In this document: positions 17,763-25,726 of the stretch, piece after piece
Position numbering within the stretch: position 1 is the first letter of the stretch
Layout of the letters: each line of letters starts with the position of its first letter
Source of the DNA: Solicola gregarius
GTDB lineage: Bacteria; Actinomycetota; Actinomycetes; Propionibacteriales; Nocardioidaceae
Assembly (NCBI RefSeq): GCF_025790165.1
Contig: NZ_CP094970.1
Span: 124,001-188,000, forward strand
DNA: 64,000 nucleotides
Direction: 5' to 3'
The notes under the pieces: generated by a model
The model's database searches: none
What the model was told of the DNA's origin: nothing
The model's input: the letters and a program-made list of their open reading frames with translations, nothing else
Translations under genes and position numbers: made by a program

Positions 17763-17847
17763 GGCGTACGCCCTGAATCGAACGGTTCCGGTCTGATTCC
17801 AGCTCCGCTGGCTCACGAGCTGTGTGCTTGACAGGTGCAGAGAAGTC

Positions 17848-18093
17848 GTAGAAGTTCATGCGTCGGGATTCACCGGGGAACGAGCTGGAGTGGCCCTCGA
17901 CCTGGATCGATCGCCTCGGCCGTGACCGGACGTCGACGATCCCCGGCCATGAGGTGGCCGGTGGTCACTGCCCTCAGCTACGGAGCGGCGGGGCCACCGG
18001 TGGGACAGCGGTTGTTCGGCCCCACGGACTGGACCCGTGACGGCACGCTGGCGGAGTACGTCGTCGTCGAGGCACGCAACCTCGCGCCGCACA
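17848..18093 (+). pseudogene. Oxidoreductase copy 2, right fragment
   Basis: Homology to copy 1 resumes at 17848 with VEVHASGF and runs through RTSTIPGHEVAG, RLFGPTDWTRDGTLAEYVVV and EARNLAP, then stops near 18093. An extra base near 17875 (ACCGGGGAACGAG) and two missing bases near 17960 (GGCCGGTGGTCACTG) break the frame. The whole cofactor-binding half is absent. With 9195-9275 this is the remains of one gene. Confidence 0.85.
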
Positions 18094-18126
18094 TCCGCGA
18101 CTGCTCGAAATCTAGGAGGCTCGACC

Positions 18127-18564
18127 ATGTCCGAGCAGACCACTTCGAACTACCACGACGCCGGCCAACGGCAGGCACCGCCGCCCAGTGGCTGGGCCAC
18201 CGGGTTCATCATGTTCGCCGGAGTGATGATGATCATGGCCGGCGGATTCCAGTCCCTCGTTGGCCTGGCGGCGCTGATCAAGGACGACTTCTACGTCAGC
18301 ACGCCCAACTACCTGCTCGAGTTCGACCCCACCAACTGGGGCTGGATCCACCTGCTGATGGGCCTGCTCGTGCTGTTCGCCGGCTTCGCCGTGCTGAACG
18401 GCAGGGTTTGGGGTCGCACGATCGGGGTCATCCTGGCCGTCCTGAGCGCCTTGGTGAACTTCGCGTTCATCCCCTACTACCCGTTCTGGTCGATCCTGGT
18501 CATCGCGGTGGACATCTTCGTGATCTGGGCGCTGACCGCCCACGGGCGTGACATCACCCGGTGA
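18127..18564 (+). CDS. DUF7144-type four-helix membrane protein
   Basis: The 145-aa protein starts at ATG 18127 behind AGGAGG. It has four transmembrane segments: GWATGFIMFAGVMMIMAG, a segment at GWIHLLMGLLVLFAGFAVLN, IGVILAVLSALVNFAFIP and SILVIAVDIFVIWAL. The pattern of an N-terminal polar tail, a DFYV...YLLEFD loop and a WGWIH motif matches a small membrane family common in actinobacteria. No function is established. It directly follows the truncated oxidoreductase fragment, which may have brought in a new junction. Confidence 0.85.
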   Translation: MSEQTTSNYHDAGQRQAPPPSGWATGFIMFAGVMMIMAGGFQSLVGLAALIKDDFYVSTPNYLLEFDPTNWGWIHLLMGLLVLFAGFAVLNGRVWGRTIGVILAVLSALVNFAFIPYYPFWSILVIAVDIFVIWALTAHGRDITR

Positions 18565-18725
18565 CCCAGTCGCCGTGAGCTACCCAGGGTGCGCCACGGC
18601 CAGGACGGGAGACACCCAATGAAGCACGCCTCATTGCGGCGCGGTTCGGTGGGTGCGGGGTAGTGTGAGTGACAGGAACGTTGAGCCGCCCCGGTCCCTG
18701 GCGGTATGCCGGCGGAGGATGGTCG

Positions 18726-19445
18726 ATGGGAGGCTTGGTCGCGGACGGCACTGCGCCTGGTGATGGATGGCGTGCGCAGGCGATCGCTCTTGTCCGTGCC
18801 GAGGCCGCGGCCGGGGCGCCGATCGACCGGTTGTGCCGTGCGGCCGTCCGTGGACTCGGGCTGTCGGGTGCGCTGACGATGGTGGCAACGAGTCCTGCAA
18901 CCCAGTTGACGGGTTCGTCGGACCAGAACGTGGCGCGGATCGCTGAGCTCGAGTTCGAGCTCGGTGAGGGACCGTCGACTGACGCAACAGTGTCGCGCCG
19001 GCCGGTTTTAGTGCCGGACTTGAGCAGAGCAACCCGGTGGCCGGCTTACGCGAGGTTCGCAATGGAGCTCGGCACGGCCGGGGTGTTCGCTCTTCCCCTT
19101 CATGTCGGAGCTGTCCATCTGGGTGTCCTGGTTCTGGCGTCGGACGAGGTTGCCCTGCTGGACGGTGACCGGATGGCGTTCGCGTTCGCGTTCGCGGAGC
19201 TCGCTACCGAGATCCTGCTCGATGGCGACGGCGACGGTGTGCCCCCGGATTCGACCATGGCTGCGATACTCGATGCGCATTCCGAGGTCTACCAGGCCCA
19301 GGGCATGGTGATGGTTCAACTCGGCGTGAGCCTCGCAGACGCGCTCGCAAACCTGCGAGCCCGAGCGTTTCTGCAGAGCCGTGACCTGACCGAGCTGGCA
19401 CGCGACGTTCTCTCGGGCCGAGAACGATTCGAGAGAGATGGCTGA
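18726..19445 (+). CDS. GAF-ANTAR domain protein (1)
   Basis: The 239-aa protein starts at ATG 18726 with GGCGGAGG upstream. Residues ~25-165 form a GAF-type sensor domain (LCRAAVRGLGLSGALTMVA, ELEFELGEGPSTDA). The last ~55 residues form an ANTAR RNA-binding helical domain (YQAQGMVMVQLGVSLADALA, NLRARAFLQSRDLTELARDV). ANTAR proteins bind paired hairpins in nascent RNA and prevent termination. It is one of two adjacent, probably paralogous, genes of this type. Signal and RNA targets are unknown. Confidence 0.87.
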   Translation: MGGLVADGTAPGDGWRAQAIALVRAEAAAGAPIDRLCRAAVRGLGLSGALTMVATSPATQLTGSSDQNVARIAELEFELGEGPSTDATVSRRPVLVPDLSRATRWPAYARFAMELGTAGVFALPLHVGAVHLGVLVLASDEVALLDGDRMAFAFAFAELATEILLDGDGDGVPPDSTMAAILDAHSEVYQAQGMVMVQLGVSLADALANLRARAFLQSRDLTELARDVLSGRERFERDG

Positions 19446-19499
19446 CGTTATGACCTGGGCACCGTTCGAAGTATGTTTGTACGGCAGAGGTGGTAGACG

Positions 19500-20231
19500 A
19501 TGATCCCGAGGGATGAGCTTTCTGAGGTCTTCGTCGAGGTTGCCGACACCCTCGTCGCGGACTTCGACCTTGTTGAGTTCCTGCACAATCTCGCCACGAG
19601 GACGGTGACGATCAGCGGTCTCGACGCTGCTGGCCTCCTGCTGGCCGATCAGCACGGCCAGCTGCGGTTCATGGCCTCGTCCTCGGAGCAGGCGAAGCTG
19701 CTGGAGCTGTTCCAGCTGCAGAACAGCGAGGGCCCGTGCCTGGACACCTATCGCACTGGTGAGCCGGTACTCAGCCCCGACCTCGACGAGGCCCGGTCGC
19801 GGTGGCCGCTGTTCGCCGACCGGGCGCTTGCGGACGGATTCCGGTCGGTTCATGCCATTCCGATGAGGCTCCAGGACAAGACGATCGGTGCCCTGAACCT
19901 GTTCGGCGGGGACGTCTCGGCGTTGAACAGTCACGACACCCGCGTGATCCAGGCGCTCGCCGACGTCGCGACAATCGCAATTCTGCAAGAGCAGGCCATC
20001 CGCCACGCCGAAACGCTCAGCGAGCAGCTCCAGGGCGCGCTGAACAGTCGGATCACCATCGAGCAGGCTAAGGGCGCGCTCGCCCAGGCGCACGGAGTCG
20101 ACGTCTCCACGGCGTTCCAGTTGCTGCGCGACTACGCAAGGAGCCACCAGGCACGGCTCACCGACGTCGCGCACCGTGCCGTAACCCACCCCGAAGGGCT
20201 CGACGACCTGTTCGAGCCGGTGACCGACTGA
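19500..20231 (+). CDS. GAF-ANTAR domain protein (2)
   Basis: ATG 19500 lies eight bases after GAGGTGG. The 243-aa product has a GAF domain (residues ~15-165, with LLLADQHGQLRFMASSSEQA and NSEGPCLDTYRTGEPV) and a C-terminal ANTAR domain (SRITIEQAKGALAQAHGVDV, TAFQLLRDYARSHQARLTD). Cys within EGPCLD is a conserved feature of this GAF subgroup. It resembles the preceding gene, suggesting an old tandem duplication. The pair sits next to a STAS-like gene, so a stress-signalling cluster is likely. Confidence 0.9.
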   Translation: MIPRDELSEVFVEVADTLVADFDLVEFLHNLATRTVTISGLDAAGLLLADQHGQLRFMASSSEQAKLLELFQLQNSEGPCLDTYRTGEPVLSPDLDEARSRWPLFADRALADGFRSVHAIPMRLQDKTIGALNLFGGDVSALNSHDTRVIQALADVATIAILQEQAIRHAETLSEQLQGALNSRITIEQAKGALAQAHGVDVSTAFQLLRDYARSHQARLTDVAHRAVTHPEGLDDLFEPVTD

Positions 20232-20353
20232 GCATTCCGCGCCTACGGCCCCCCGCCTATGCCGACAATTGTGCAATCAGGAGCGTGGGCCTAGTCTGTG
20301 ACTGGGAGCACGTCGCCCTGGACCCCGGTGACATATCACCGGGACAGGTACGA

Positions 20354-20716
20354 ATGGACACAACCTCGCGGACCTTCGCAAACGGTTTCGCTGCTCAAGG
20401 GCACAGCGACGACAACGCCGATCGCCAATACACGTTGTCACTTCGTGGCACCATCTCCGGCCGCAGCTTGGGTCAGTTCGCCGACGTACTCGATCACGTC
20501 ACCAAACCCGGGCATCCTCCGGCAACCGTGCTGCTCGACCTGAGGGACCTCGCCGACTGGTCGACCGTCGCGCAAGCGATGGTGCTAACCACGTCGCGGC
20601 GCGTCATCCGACACGGCGGACAGGTCGTCCTGCTCGATCCAAGCGTTCGGCTGCGTCACCACGATGCCCGTCTCGACCTCTTTGGCCGGATCGCGTCCGG
20701 TTCGTCGAAATCCTAG
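20354..20716 (+). CDS. STAS-domain-like protein (anti-sigma factor antagonist-like)
   Basis: From ATG 20354 the product is 120 aa; GTG 20285 would add 23 residues but its SD is only one base away. The core QYTLSLRGTISGRSLGQFAD, then TVLLDLRDLADWSTVAQAMV and HGGQVVLLDPS, has the beta-alpha pattern and buried Asp-Leu strand of STAS domains. The usual Ser/Thr phosphorylation site (DSSG) reads DWST here, so regulation by phosphorylation is uncertain. It lies between GAF-ANTAR genes and a Nudix-like gene on the same strand. Confidence 0.65.
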   Translation: MDTTSRTFANGFAAQGHSDDNADRQYTLSLRGTISGRSLGQFADVLDHVTKPGHPPATVLLDLRDLADWSTVAQAMVLTTSRRVIRHGGQVVLLDPSVRLRHHDARLDLFGRIASGSSKS

Positions 20717-20719
20717 CCG

Positions 20720-21118
20720 ATGCCGAGGTCTCGCCTCGGCATCGACGCCGCCCTGCTCGTCATCGACCGGAACCACCTACTGGTGACTCAAACCCGGGAT
20801 GACCCCACGCTCCGACTTCCTGGCGGCGCGCTGCACGATGGTGACGACGCACACCACGTATTGACACGATACGCATCCCGGCTCGGAATCGACGTCGACC
20901 GGCGATCCCTGAAGCGGTCGACCCTCGTGCCGCCCTCGACCACGCACCAGCGCAGCGTCGCCACAGAGACGATCTATTTCGAGACGCCGAAGGCTCACCA
21001 GATGGAGGACCACACAGCCAGCGATCTCACCTGGGCGACCAGCCGCATGCCGGGAGTATTCACGCCCGCAGCGAGCGCCGCCCTCACCACCTTGCACCGC
21101 AGCGGCCGCATCGAATAG
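20720..21118 (+). CDS. Nudix-fold protein with degenerate Nudix box
   Basis: The 132-aa protein begins 4 bp after the STAS-like stop, so it is in the same operon. Strands GIDAALLVIDRNHLLVTQTR and RLPGGALHDGDDAHHVLTRY align with a Nudix hydrolase, but the box GX5EX7REUXEEXGU reads GGALHDGDDAHHVLTRYASR and then LGID: the catalytic Glu residues are missing. It is probably a non-hydrolytic Nudix-fold sensor or binder. A strong hairpin follows 27 bp after its stop and may end the cluster. Confidence 0.7.
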   Translation: MPRSRLGIDAALLVIDRNHLLVTQTRDDPTLRLPGGALHDGDDAHHVLTRYASRLGIDVDRRSLKRSTLVPPSTTHQRSVATETIYFETPKAHQMEDHTASDLTWATSRMPGVFTPAASAALTTLHRSGRIE

Positions 21119-21144
21119 CCCGCCAGCGGCGCAACCGAGACGGA

Positions 21145-21190
21145 GCGCCCCGCTGGCCTACGGCCCACGTAGCCGTACCCAGCGGGGCGC
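21145..21190 (+). terminator. Strong nested hairpin after the signalling cluster
   Basis: GCGCCCCGCTGG (21145-21156) pairs perfectly with CCAGCGGGGCGC (21179-21190). The loop holds a second dyad, CTACG/CGTAG. No U-tract follows. Its place after the last gene fits an intrinsic terminator or an RNA hairpin target; the latter is worth noting because ANTAR proteins are encoded just upstream. The DNA from 21191 to 21371 shows no gene. Confidence 0.7.
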
Positions 21191-21371
21191 CGCGGGCTTA
21201 CGAGATCTCCTGGAAGTCCTGCGAATCGACACTGAGGATCGCATCGAGCGCTCACCGCAAAGGCGGATCGGCCGATCCGGTCTCCAAGCGGTACCGACGA
21301 GGTGCGGGCAGATCTGGCCATTTCGCAGACACCCGGCCTCGTGACGCGCATGCTGGCCATGGTGAGTCCCA

Positions 21372-21572
21372 ATGGACCTGTATTCGCAGCGATTGATCAC
21401 AGAAGACGACCATCTGATCGCCGAGAGACGCGTACTCCCCAAGGAGCGCGGCACCGACCGCTGGGTCGCCACCAATCGTGATCGCCACGGGCGGCGATTG
21501 CTCATCCAGGAGCGCTATCTGACCACCGATAACTGGATGACCATCGGTACCGTCGCGGCCATACGAAACTAG
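21372..21572 (+). CDS. Small hypothetical protein (66 aa)
   Basis: The frame from ATG 21372 encodes a charged soluble peptide (MDLYSQRLITEDDHLIAERR, ending TDNWMTIGTVAAIRN). Codon third positions are mainly G/C as in neighbouring genes, which gives some support. There is no convincing SD and no family I recognise. It faces the DUF3892 gene tail to tail. It may be a spurious frame. Confidence 0.38.
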   Translation: MDLYSQRLITEDDHLIAERRVLPKERGTDRWVATNRDRHGRRLLIQERYLTTDNWMTIGTVAAIRN

Positions 21573-21616
21573 CGCGACCACCACGCCGAGCACGCCCGAG
21601 CCGCAGCTGTGCTCGC

Positions 21617-21895
21617 TCAGAGGTCCGGCAGATCGTTCAGGTTGCTCCTGATCGACCCGTTGTGCCTCTGCGAGATGTCGCGGTCAGTCCGCAGATACTT
21701 GCCGTTGGGACCGTTCTCGACGAGAACCTCTGATCGGCCCGTCGACCACGGCACGTAGTACGTGTGTAGACCGAGCCCAATGTCCACGATCACGTCGTGC
21801 TTCCTTCGCGGCGACCACGCCGAGCCCACGCTACCTACTGCGAGGATGTCGCCGTCTATGTCTTTCCTGGTCAGGGACACCGCGCGATCGCCCAT
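21617..21895 (-). CDS. DUF3892 family small protein
   Basis: The 92-aa product carries the family pattern: an RKDIDGDILAVG start, WSPRRKHDVIVDIGLGLHTYYV, and the C-terminal GKYLRTDRDISQRHNGSIRS followed by NLNDLPDL. Members are short soluble proteins of unknown function, often duplicated in accessory regions. Start ATG 21895 is tentative as no clear SD is seen. It stands alone between hypothetical genes. The 231 bp upstream (21896-22126) show nothing beyond possible promoters. Confidence 0.65.
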   Translation of the reverse strand: MGDRAVSLTRKDIDGDILAVGSVGSAWSPRRKHDVIVDIGLGLHTYYVPWSTGRSEVLVENGPNGKYLRTDRDISQRHNGSIRSNLNDLPDL

Positions 21896-22126
21896 CGCCC
21901 ATCGCCCTTCCGACTCCTACGACCGATGCTCGTCAACCTACGAGAACGCAAGCCATCCGAGCCAACTACGGGGTCTGGGCAATTGGTCCGATCTCTTTGA
22001 TCGAACCACGACGGCACGCCCACCGCAAGAGGCAGCGTTGTGGCAGTGATGTGACAGTACGGCTCCGTATGGTTCCCGGAATCAAGAGTCCACCGTGACC
22101 TTCGGGCGCATCGAGAGGATCAAATC

Positions 22127-22636
22127 ATGTCCGAGAAGCGCTTCGCATTGGCCTTCGGCATTGTCGTCTCCGCATTGACCGTCGGTCTTGTCGCGACTGT
22201 TGGCTTGTCTGGCCCGGCCTCGGCTAGTCCTACGGATAGCGCATCCGGCCCGCCGCCAGTCCTGTCCCTCGCAAGCAAGGAGCCTTCCGCCACTACGCGC
22301 GCCGTCGTCGACGATTGGCCAGAGCATGAATGGGCTGGGGACATATATGTTGCGGGCACCTACGGATACGCCATGTTCGACGACTACGACGCCAACATCC
22401 AAAACCACTTCGATCGCGACAATTTCTACGTTGTCGACGTGAATGGTGACGGTATGCACGTGTCGCTGTCCGTCACCCATAACGGCAAGACGTACACGGA
22501 GCATGACGCCGGCGGGAAAGCGGCGTTTATCGATGTGGGTAACATCAGCAATGGAGAGACGGTCCAACTGAAAGCCTGCGTCTGGACGACCGGTCACACC
22601 CTGTACCAGTGCGTCGAGAATCAGCTCACCGAGTAG
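22127..22636 (+). CDS. Secreted protein of unknown function
   Basis: The 169-aa protein begins at ATG 22127 with GAGAGGA upstream. A signal peptide (FALAFGIVVSALTVGLVATV, cleavage near SASA) is followed by a Pro/Ser-rich stretch. The C-terminal domain (residues ~70-169) is rich in Asp and aromatic residues (VAGTYGYAMFDDYDANIQNH, FYVVDVNGDGMHVSLSV) with two Cys near the end that could form a disulfide. It has the look of a small beta-sandwich. No family recognised and no partner gene nearby. Confidence 0.75.
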   Translation: MSEKRFALAFGIVVSALTVGLVATVGLSGPASASPTDSASGPPPVLSLASKEPSATTRAVVDDWPEHEWAGDIYVAGTYGYAMFDDYDANIQNHFDRDNFYVVDVNGDGMHVSLSVTHNGKTYTEHDAGGKAAFIDVGNISNGETVQLKACVWTTGHTLYQCVENQLTE

Positions 22637-22761
22637 GTCTCGTGACACCTGACACGACCTCGCTGCGGCCACGCAACCCGTCGCTGTCCAGCGAGTGTGC
22701 GTGCCCTAGGCCGCAGGCGTCATATCCATCCCGAGTGATGCTGCTGACCAGCGAAACATCT

Positions 22762-22803
22762 GGTGGCGCGGGGTGGGCCTCGAACCCACGACCCAGGGAT
22801 CAT
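22762..22803 (-). tRNA. 3'-end fragment of a tRNA (att-like remnant, not functional)
   Basis: About 42 bp resemble the 3' half of the intact tRNA at 23998-24071, in the same orientation. A 22-bp block is identical: 22779-22800 equals 24012-24033, the T-arm, variable loop and anticodon-stem side. The 5' half of the cloverleaf is absent. Such 3' tRNA fragments are left when an integrase recombines at the 3' end of a tRNA gene. The acceptor bases differ slightly, so it may come from a related tRNA. Confidence 0.65.
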
Positions 22804-22908
22804 GCGGTCGTTTCTGAATGATCGCAATACGGCGTGACCAGCGCCTCGTAGGCTGTGGGGACGTGCCTGATGCGGACTCGCGCGGTGGACGACAGGAGCA
22901 CAAACGCC

Positions 22909-23433
22909 ATGACCGATCCGAGGGGGCACGACGACAAGCCGCCCGCGGCCCCGACGTTTGATCCGCTGGGGCTGTACCGGGGTGGGGAAGGTCTGATCAC
23001 CGGAACAGTCGTGTGCGCATCGGTGATTGCTGCCGCTGCCGGGCACATCCACTCGACCGCGCGGCTCACACTCGCGATCTTCGGCACCGTGTTCGTCTAC
23101 TGGCTCGCGCACCTGCACGCACGCGCGATCGGCAGCGCAGTTGCCGACCAGCAACATCCCTATACCGCCGTGGGAGCAGCCGTTTCCCACACATGGCCGG
23201 TAGCGGCCGCTTCGCTCCTGCCGATCTGCGTCCTTCTCGTCGCCGACGTCGCCGGGGCAACCCTGCGCACGGCCGCCTGGATCGCGCTCTGGGCAACCAT
23301 CGGACTCCTCGGACTTTACAGCTACTTGGCCGGCCGCCGCGGCGGGCTCGGAACGTGGGGCAGCGTGGCGAGTGCGTGCGCGGGCGCCGCGCTGGGTGTT
23401 CTGATCGTGGGACTCAAGGCTGCCCTCCATTGA
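22909..23433 (+). CDS. Integral membrane protein, unknown function
   Basis: The protein starts at ATG 22909 (AGGAG upstream), giving 174 aa; an upstream ATG-like start at 22855 is less likely. Five hydrophobic segments are visible: LITGTVVCASVIAAAAGHI, LTLAIFGTVFVYWLAHL, AAASLLPICVLLVADVAGA, TAAWIALWATIGLLGLYSYL and ASACAGAALGVLIVGLKA. It resembles small actinobacterial membrane proteins found beside stress genes. It lies between the tRNA fragment and the tRNA gene, that is, in the possible remnant of an integrated element. Confidence 0.72.
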   Translation: MTDPRGHDDKPPAAPTFDPLGLYRGGEGLITGTVVCASVIAAAAGHIHSTARLTLAIFGTVFVYWLAHLHARAIGSAVADQQHPYTAVGAAVSHTWPVAAASLLPICVLLVADVAGATLRTAAWIALWATIGLLGLYSYLAGRRGGLGTWGSVASACAGAALGVLIVGLKAALH

Positions 23434-23454
23434 GGTAAGCGACCCTCGAATACG

Positions 23455-23870
23455 TTGCGTCCGGATCGGCAAATCGACAGGCCTCGCCTGCTTGCCGTCT
23501 CGGCCTCGATGGAGAAGGCGATCAAGCAGGGACGCGGCCCCCGCCAGAACGGCTGGAGCCTCGTCTACCAGCTGTTCGACTGCAAACCTGGACTTCTTCG
23601 AGATCGGCACGCTCGACGAACCTCGGTGGCGACTCGACATCGAACCCGGCGAGCGCTACGGCGCGAGAGCATTCGCCGCGCGCGGCGGTCTATGGGGGAA
23701 CCACGGCTACGAAGCTGCGTACGCGATGATCTACGTCGACGCCGACGGCGACCTGCTCGACGCCGACCACCTGTCGCGCAGGTACAGGTCTCGCTTGCCG
23801 ACCGGGTCTCGCCCCGCCTGGACACGCACTCGACGAGTACGGGGAGCCTGTCGATGGATTCACGCTGACG
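23455..23870 (+). pseudogene. Remnant of a DUF1254/DUF1214-type protein
   Basis: Pieces in two frames give NGWSLVYQLFD (to ~23580) and then NLDFFEIGTLDEPRWRLDI, RAFAARGGLWGNHGYEA and YVDADGDLLDADH (to ~23790). These match the middle of DUF1254/DUF1214 proteins, secreted or periplasmic proteins of unknown role. Frame changes and the lack of both ends show that it is decayed. The following bases to 23995 contain only short scraps of coding-like sequence. Confidence 0.6.
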
Positions 23871-23997
23871 GCGGGCGCTGTTGGCCTTGCCCTGCTCGGG
23901 GTGAAACCAGGACACTCACGTCACGAGCCATGTCAGGCGCAGCCAAGTCAGCGAACGACTCTGGAGATGACTCGGCCTTTGACCTGCACAAACACGG

Positions 23998-24071
23998 TGG
24001 GGCGGGTGGGGCTCGAACCCACGACCCAGGGATTATGAGTCCCTTGCTCTAACCAGCTGAGCTACCGCCCC
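23998..24071 (-). tRNA. tRNA with CAT anticodon (Met, or Ile2)
   Basis: Reading the minus strand from 24071, a full cloverleaf forms: acceptor stem GGGGCGG/CCGCCCC, D-arm GCTC/GAGC, anticodon stem AGGGA/TCCCT with loop CTCATAA, a 5-nt variable loop, and T-arm GTGGG-TTCGAGC-CCCAC, discriminator A. Length is 74 nt and CCA is not encoded. CAT serves elongator Met, or Ile if modified by TilS; I cannot tell which. Its 3' end is partly duplicated at 22762. Confidence 0.95.
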
Positions 24072-24131
24072 GAGCGCGGTCATCGTACCGGCCGACCGAT
24101 GTCTCGCTAGGGTCGCCGTAGGAGGTACGTC

Positions 24132-24875
24132 ATGACAGAACCATCGTCGCTCACCGCCGTACGCGAGGACTGGTCGCGCGCGCTCGCCGTCGTCGCGCAT
24201 CCCGACGACATGGAGTTCGGGGGCGCAGCCGCCATCGCCCGCTGGACAGCACAGGGCAAGACCGTCGTCTACTGCATGGTCACCAGCGGCGAGGCGGGCA
24301 TCGACGGCGTCGCCCCGGACGAGTGCCGAGAGATCCGTACGGCCGAGCAGGTCGAGTCGGCGCGGATCGTCGGCGTCGACCAGGTCGACTTCCTCGGTCT
24401 CCCCGACGGCATTCTCGAGTACGGCGTCACGCTGCGGCGCGCGATCGCAGGAGTCGTACGCTTGCACCGCCCCGAGATCGTCATCACCAACAACTTCCGC
24501 GACACGTGGGACGGCCAGTTCCTCAACCAGGCCGACCACATCGCGGTCGGCCGGGCGACTCTCGACGCGGTACGCGACGCGGGCAACCGATGGATCTTCA
24601 ACGACCAGCTCCGCGACGGCCTCGAGCCATGGAACGGTGTGCGGCAGGTGTGGGCCGCAGGATCGCCACAGTCAGCGCATGCCGTCGACATCACCGACAC
24701 GTTCGGCGCGGGCGTCGAGTCGCTCGTTGCGCACAAGGCGTACATCGACGGACTCGGCTGGGAGAACTTCGACCCCGCGGAGTTCCTGGAAGGGGTCTCG
24801 CGGCAGGCAGGAAGCCGCCTCGGGGTCGCGAACGCGACGTCGTTCGAGGTGTTCGGGATCAGCGGCGACGACTGA
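24132..24875 (+). CDS. PIG-L family N-acetylglucosaminyl deacetylase-like
   Basis: The 247-aa protein starts at ATG 24132 after AGGAGG. The zinc-binding motif VVAHPDDMEFGGAA is at residues ~20-33, and the distal His appears in QADHIAVGRATLDAV. Relatives include MshB and Mca of mycothiol metabolism, and deacetylases of natural products. The genome context gives no pathway; the downstream MgtC gene is convergent. It appears intact and full length. Confidence 0.88.
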   Translation: MTEPSSLTAVREDWSRALAVVAHPDDMEFGGAAAIARWTAQGKTVVYCMVTSGEAGIDGVAPDECREIRTAEQVESARIVGVDQVDFLGLPDGILEYGVTLRRAIAGVVRLHRPEIVITNNFRDTWDGQFLNQADHIAVGRATLDAVRDAGNRWIFNDQLRDGLEPWNGVRQVWAAGSPQSAHAVDITDTFGAGVESLVAHKAYIDGLGWENFDPAEFLEGVSRQAGSRLGVANATSFEVFGISGDD

Positions 24876-24876
24876 G

Positions 24877-25602
24877 CTACTCGGCCACCGCGTTCGCGTC
24901 CTGTACGCGCACCTCGAGCACGCCGTCGATGCCTTCGATCTCGACGGCGAGATCCGCGAGCGCGCCCGTACCGGCCACCTCGAATCGGACATGTCGTACG
25001 TCGTCCTCGCCACGCCATTGGCCGCGCGCGGGCTGCACCTTCACCCGGTCGACGGCGAAGTCGCCGCCGGTCGCCGTCTCGAGCGCCCTGCTGAGCACTC
25101 CGCGCCCCGCGACGTACACGAGGTCGACGGCACTTGGCGCCGTGCTCGATCGAGGCAGCCGACGCGACACCGCCGTCAGGCCGTAGACGACAAGGCCATA
25201 GCCCACGGTGGTCGCGGCCGCGATCACCCACATGCCGGCGCCGGCGGCCATGCCGACCGCCGCGGTGACCCAGACCGAAGCCGCCGTCGTGAGGCCACGG
25301 ACCGCATCGCGACGGACGAAGATCAGTCCGCCACCGATGAACCCGATGCCGGAGACGATCTGCGCGGCGATCCGCGACGGGTCGAGGTTCGTACCGGTCT
25401 CCCCGACGACGTCGGCGAATCCGTACTTCGAGACAACCATGAAGAGCGCCGCCCCGAGCCCCACGAGCGCGTGCGTACGTAGGCCGGCCGCCTTCGCCCG
25501 CACCTCCCGCTCGAGTCCGATGAGTGCCGACAGCGCGAGGGCGACGACCAGGTCGGCGACCTGGATCCACGAGCCGGGATCGACATCGGCTTGCATGCTC
25601 AC
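24877..25602 (-). CDS. MgtC/SapB family membrane protein
   Basis: Start GTG 25602 (GGGAGA eight bases upstream) or ATG 25596 gives 240-241 aa. The N-terminal membrane domain has four to five helices with the family signature LIGLEREVRAKAAGLRTHAL, VSGIGFIGGGLIFV and GLTTAASVWVTAAVGMAAGA. The C-terminal ~90 residues are a soluble ACT-like domain. MgtC proteins help survival at low Mg2+ and inhibit F-type ATP synthase in enterobacteria; the role in actinomycetes is less clear. It converges on the PIG-L gene with one base between stops. Confidence 0.9.
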   Translation of the reverse strand: MSMQADVDPGSWIQVADLVVALALSALIGLEREVRAKAAGLRTHALVGLGAALFMVVSKYGFADVVGETGTNLDPSRIAAQIVSGIGFIGGGLIFVRRDAVRGLTTAASVWVTAAVGMAAGAGMWVIAAATTVGYGLVVYGLTAVSRRLPRSSTAPSAVDLVYVAGRGVLSRALETATGGDFAVDRVKVQPARGQWRGEDDVRHVRFEVAGTGALADLAVEIEGIDGVLEVRVQDANAVAE

Positions 25603-25726
25603 CCGTCGATTCTCCCAGGTTCGCCCGTCGACGCAGGGTTCTCGCACCCGAGACTCACGAATGGGCGCCGTGCGACGTCTGCTTGCCGAGCGGGCAGCGA
25701 GCCCGCTCGAACCGAAGGGAAGAAGC

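Larger units (their letters stand above)
9276..17847 (+). mobile_element. Tn554-like element inserted in oxidoreductase copy 2 (8,572 bp)
   Basis: The limits are set by where homology to copy 1 of the host gene is lost (9275) and regained (17848). Inside are two overlapping tyrosine-recombinase genes in TnpA/TnpB order, as in Tn554 and related actinobacterial elements. The third small tnpC-type gene expected after tnpB is not visible. Cargo is a secreted serine protease and a lipoprotein. Two insertion sequences (2,756 bp) landed later in tnpA. I see no target duplication at the outer ends, which fits the Tn554 mechanism. The right half could be a separate acquisition; one event is the simplest reading. 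Confidence 0.7.

Noticed and set aside
18617-18664. 14-codon ORF (ATG-AAG-CAC...) before the first GAF-ANTAR gene as a leader peptide
   Set aside because: It is too short to support, has no attenuator-like hairpins, and its codons are not enriched for one amino acid.
22762-22803. A second functional tRNA
   Set aside because: Only the 3' half is present; no D-arm or 5' acceptor strand can be found.
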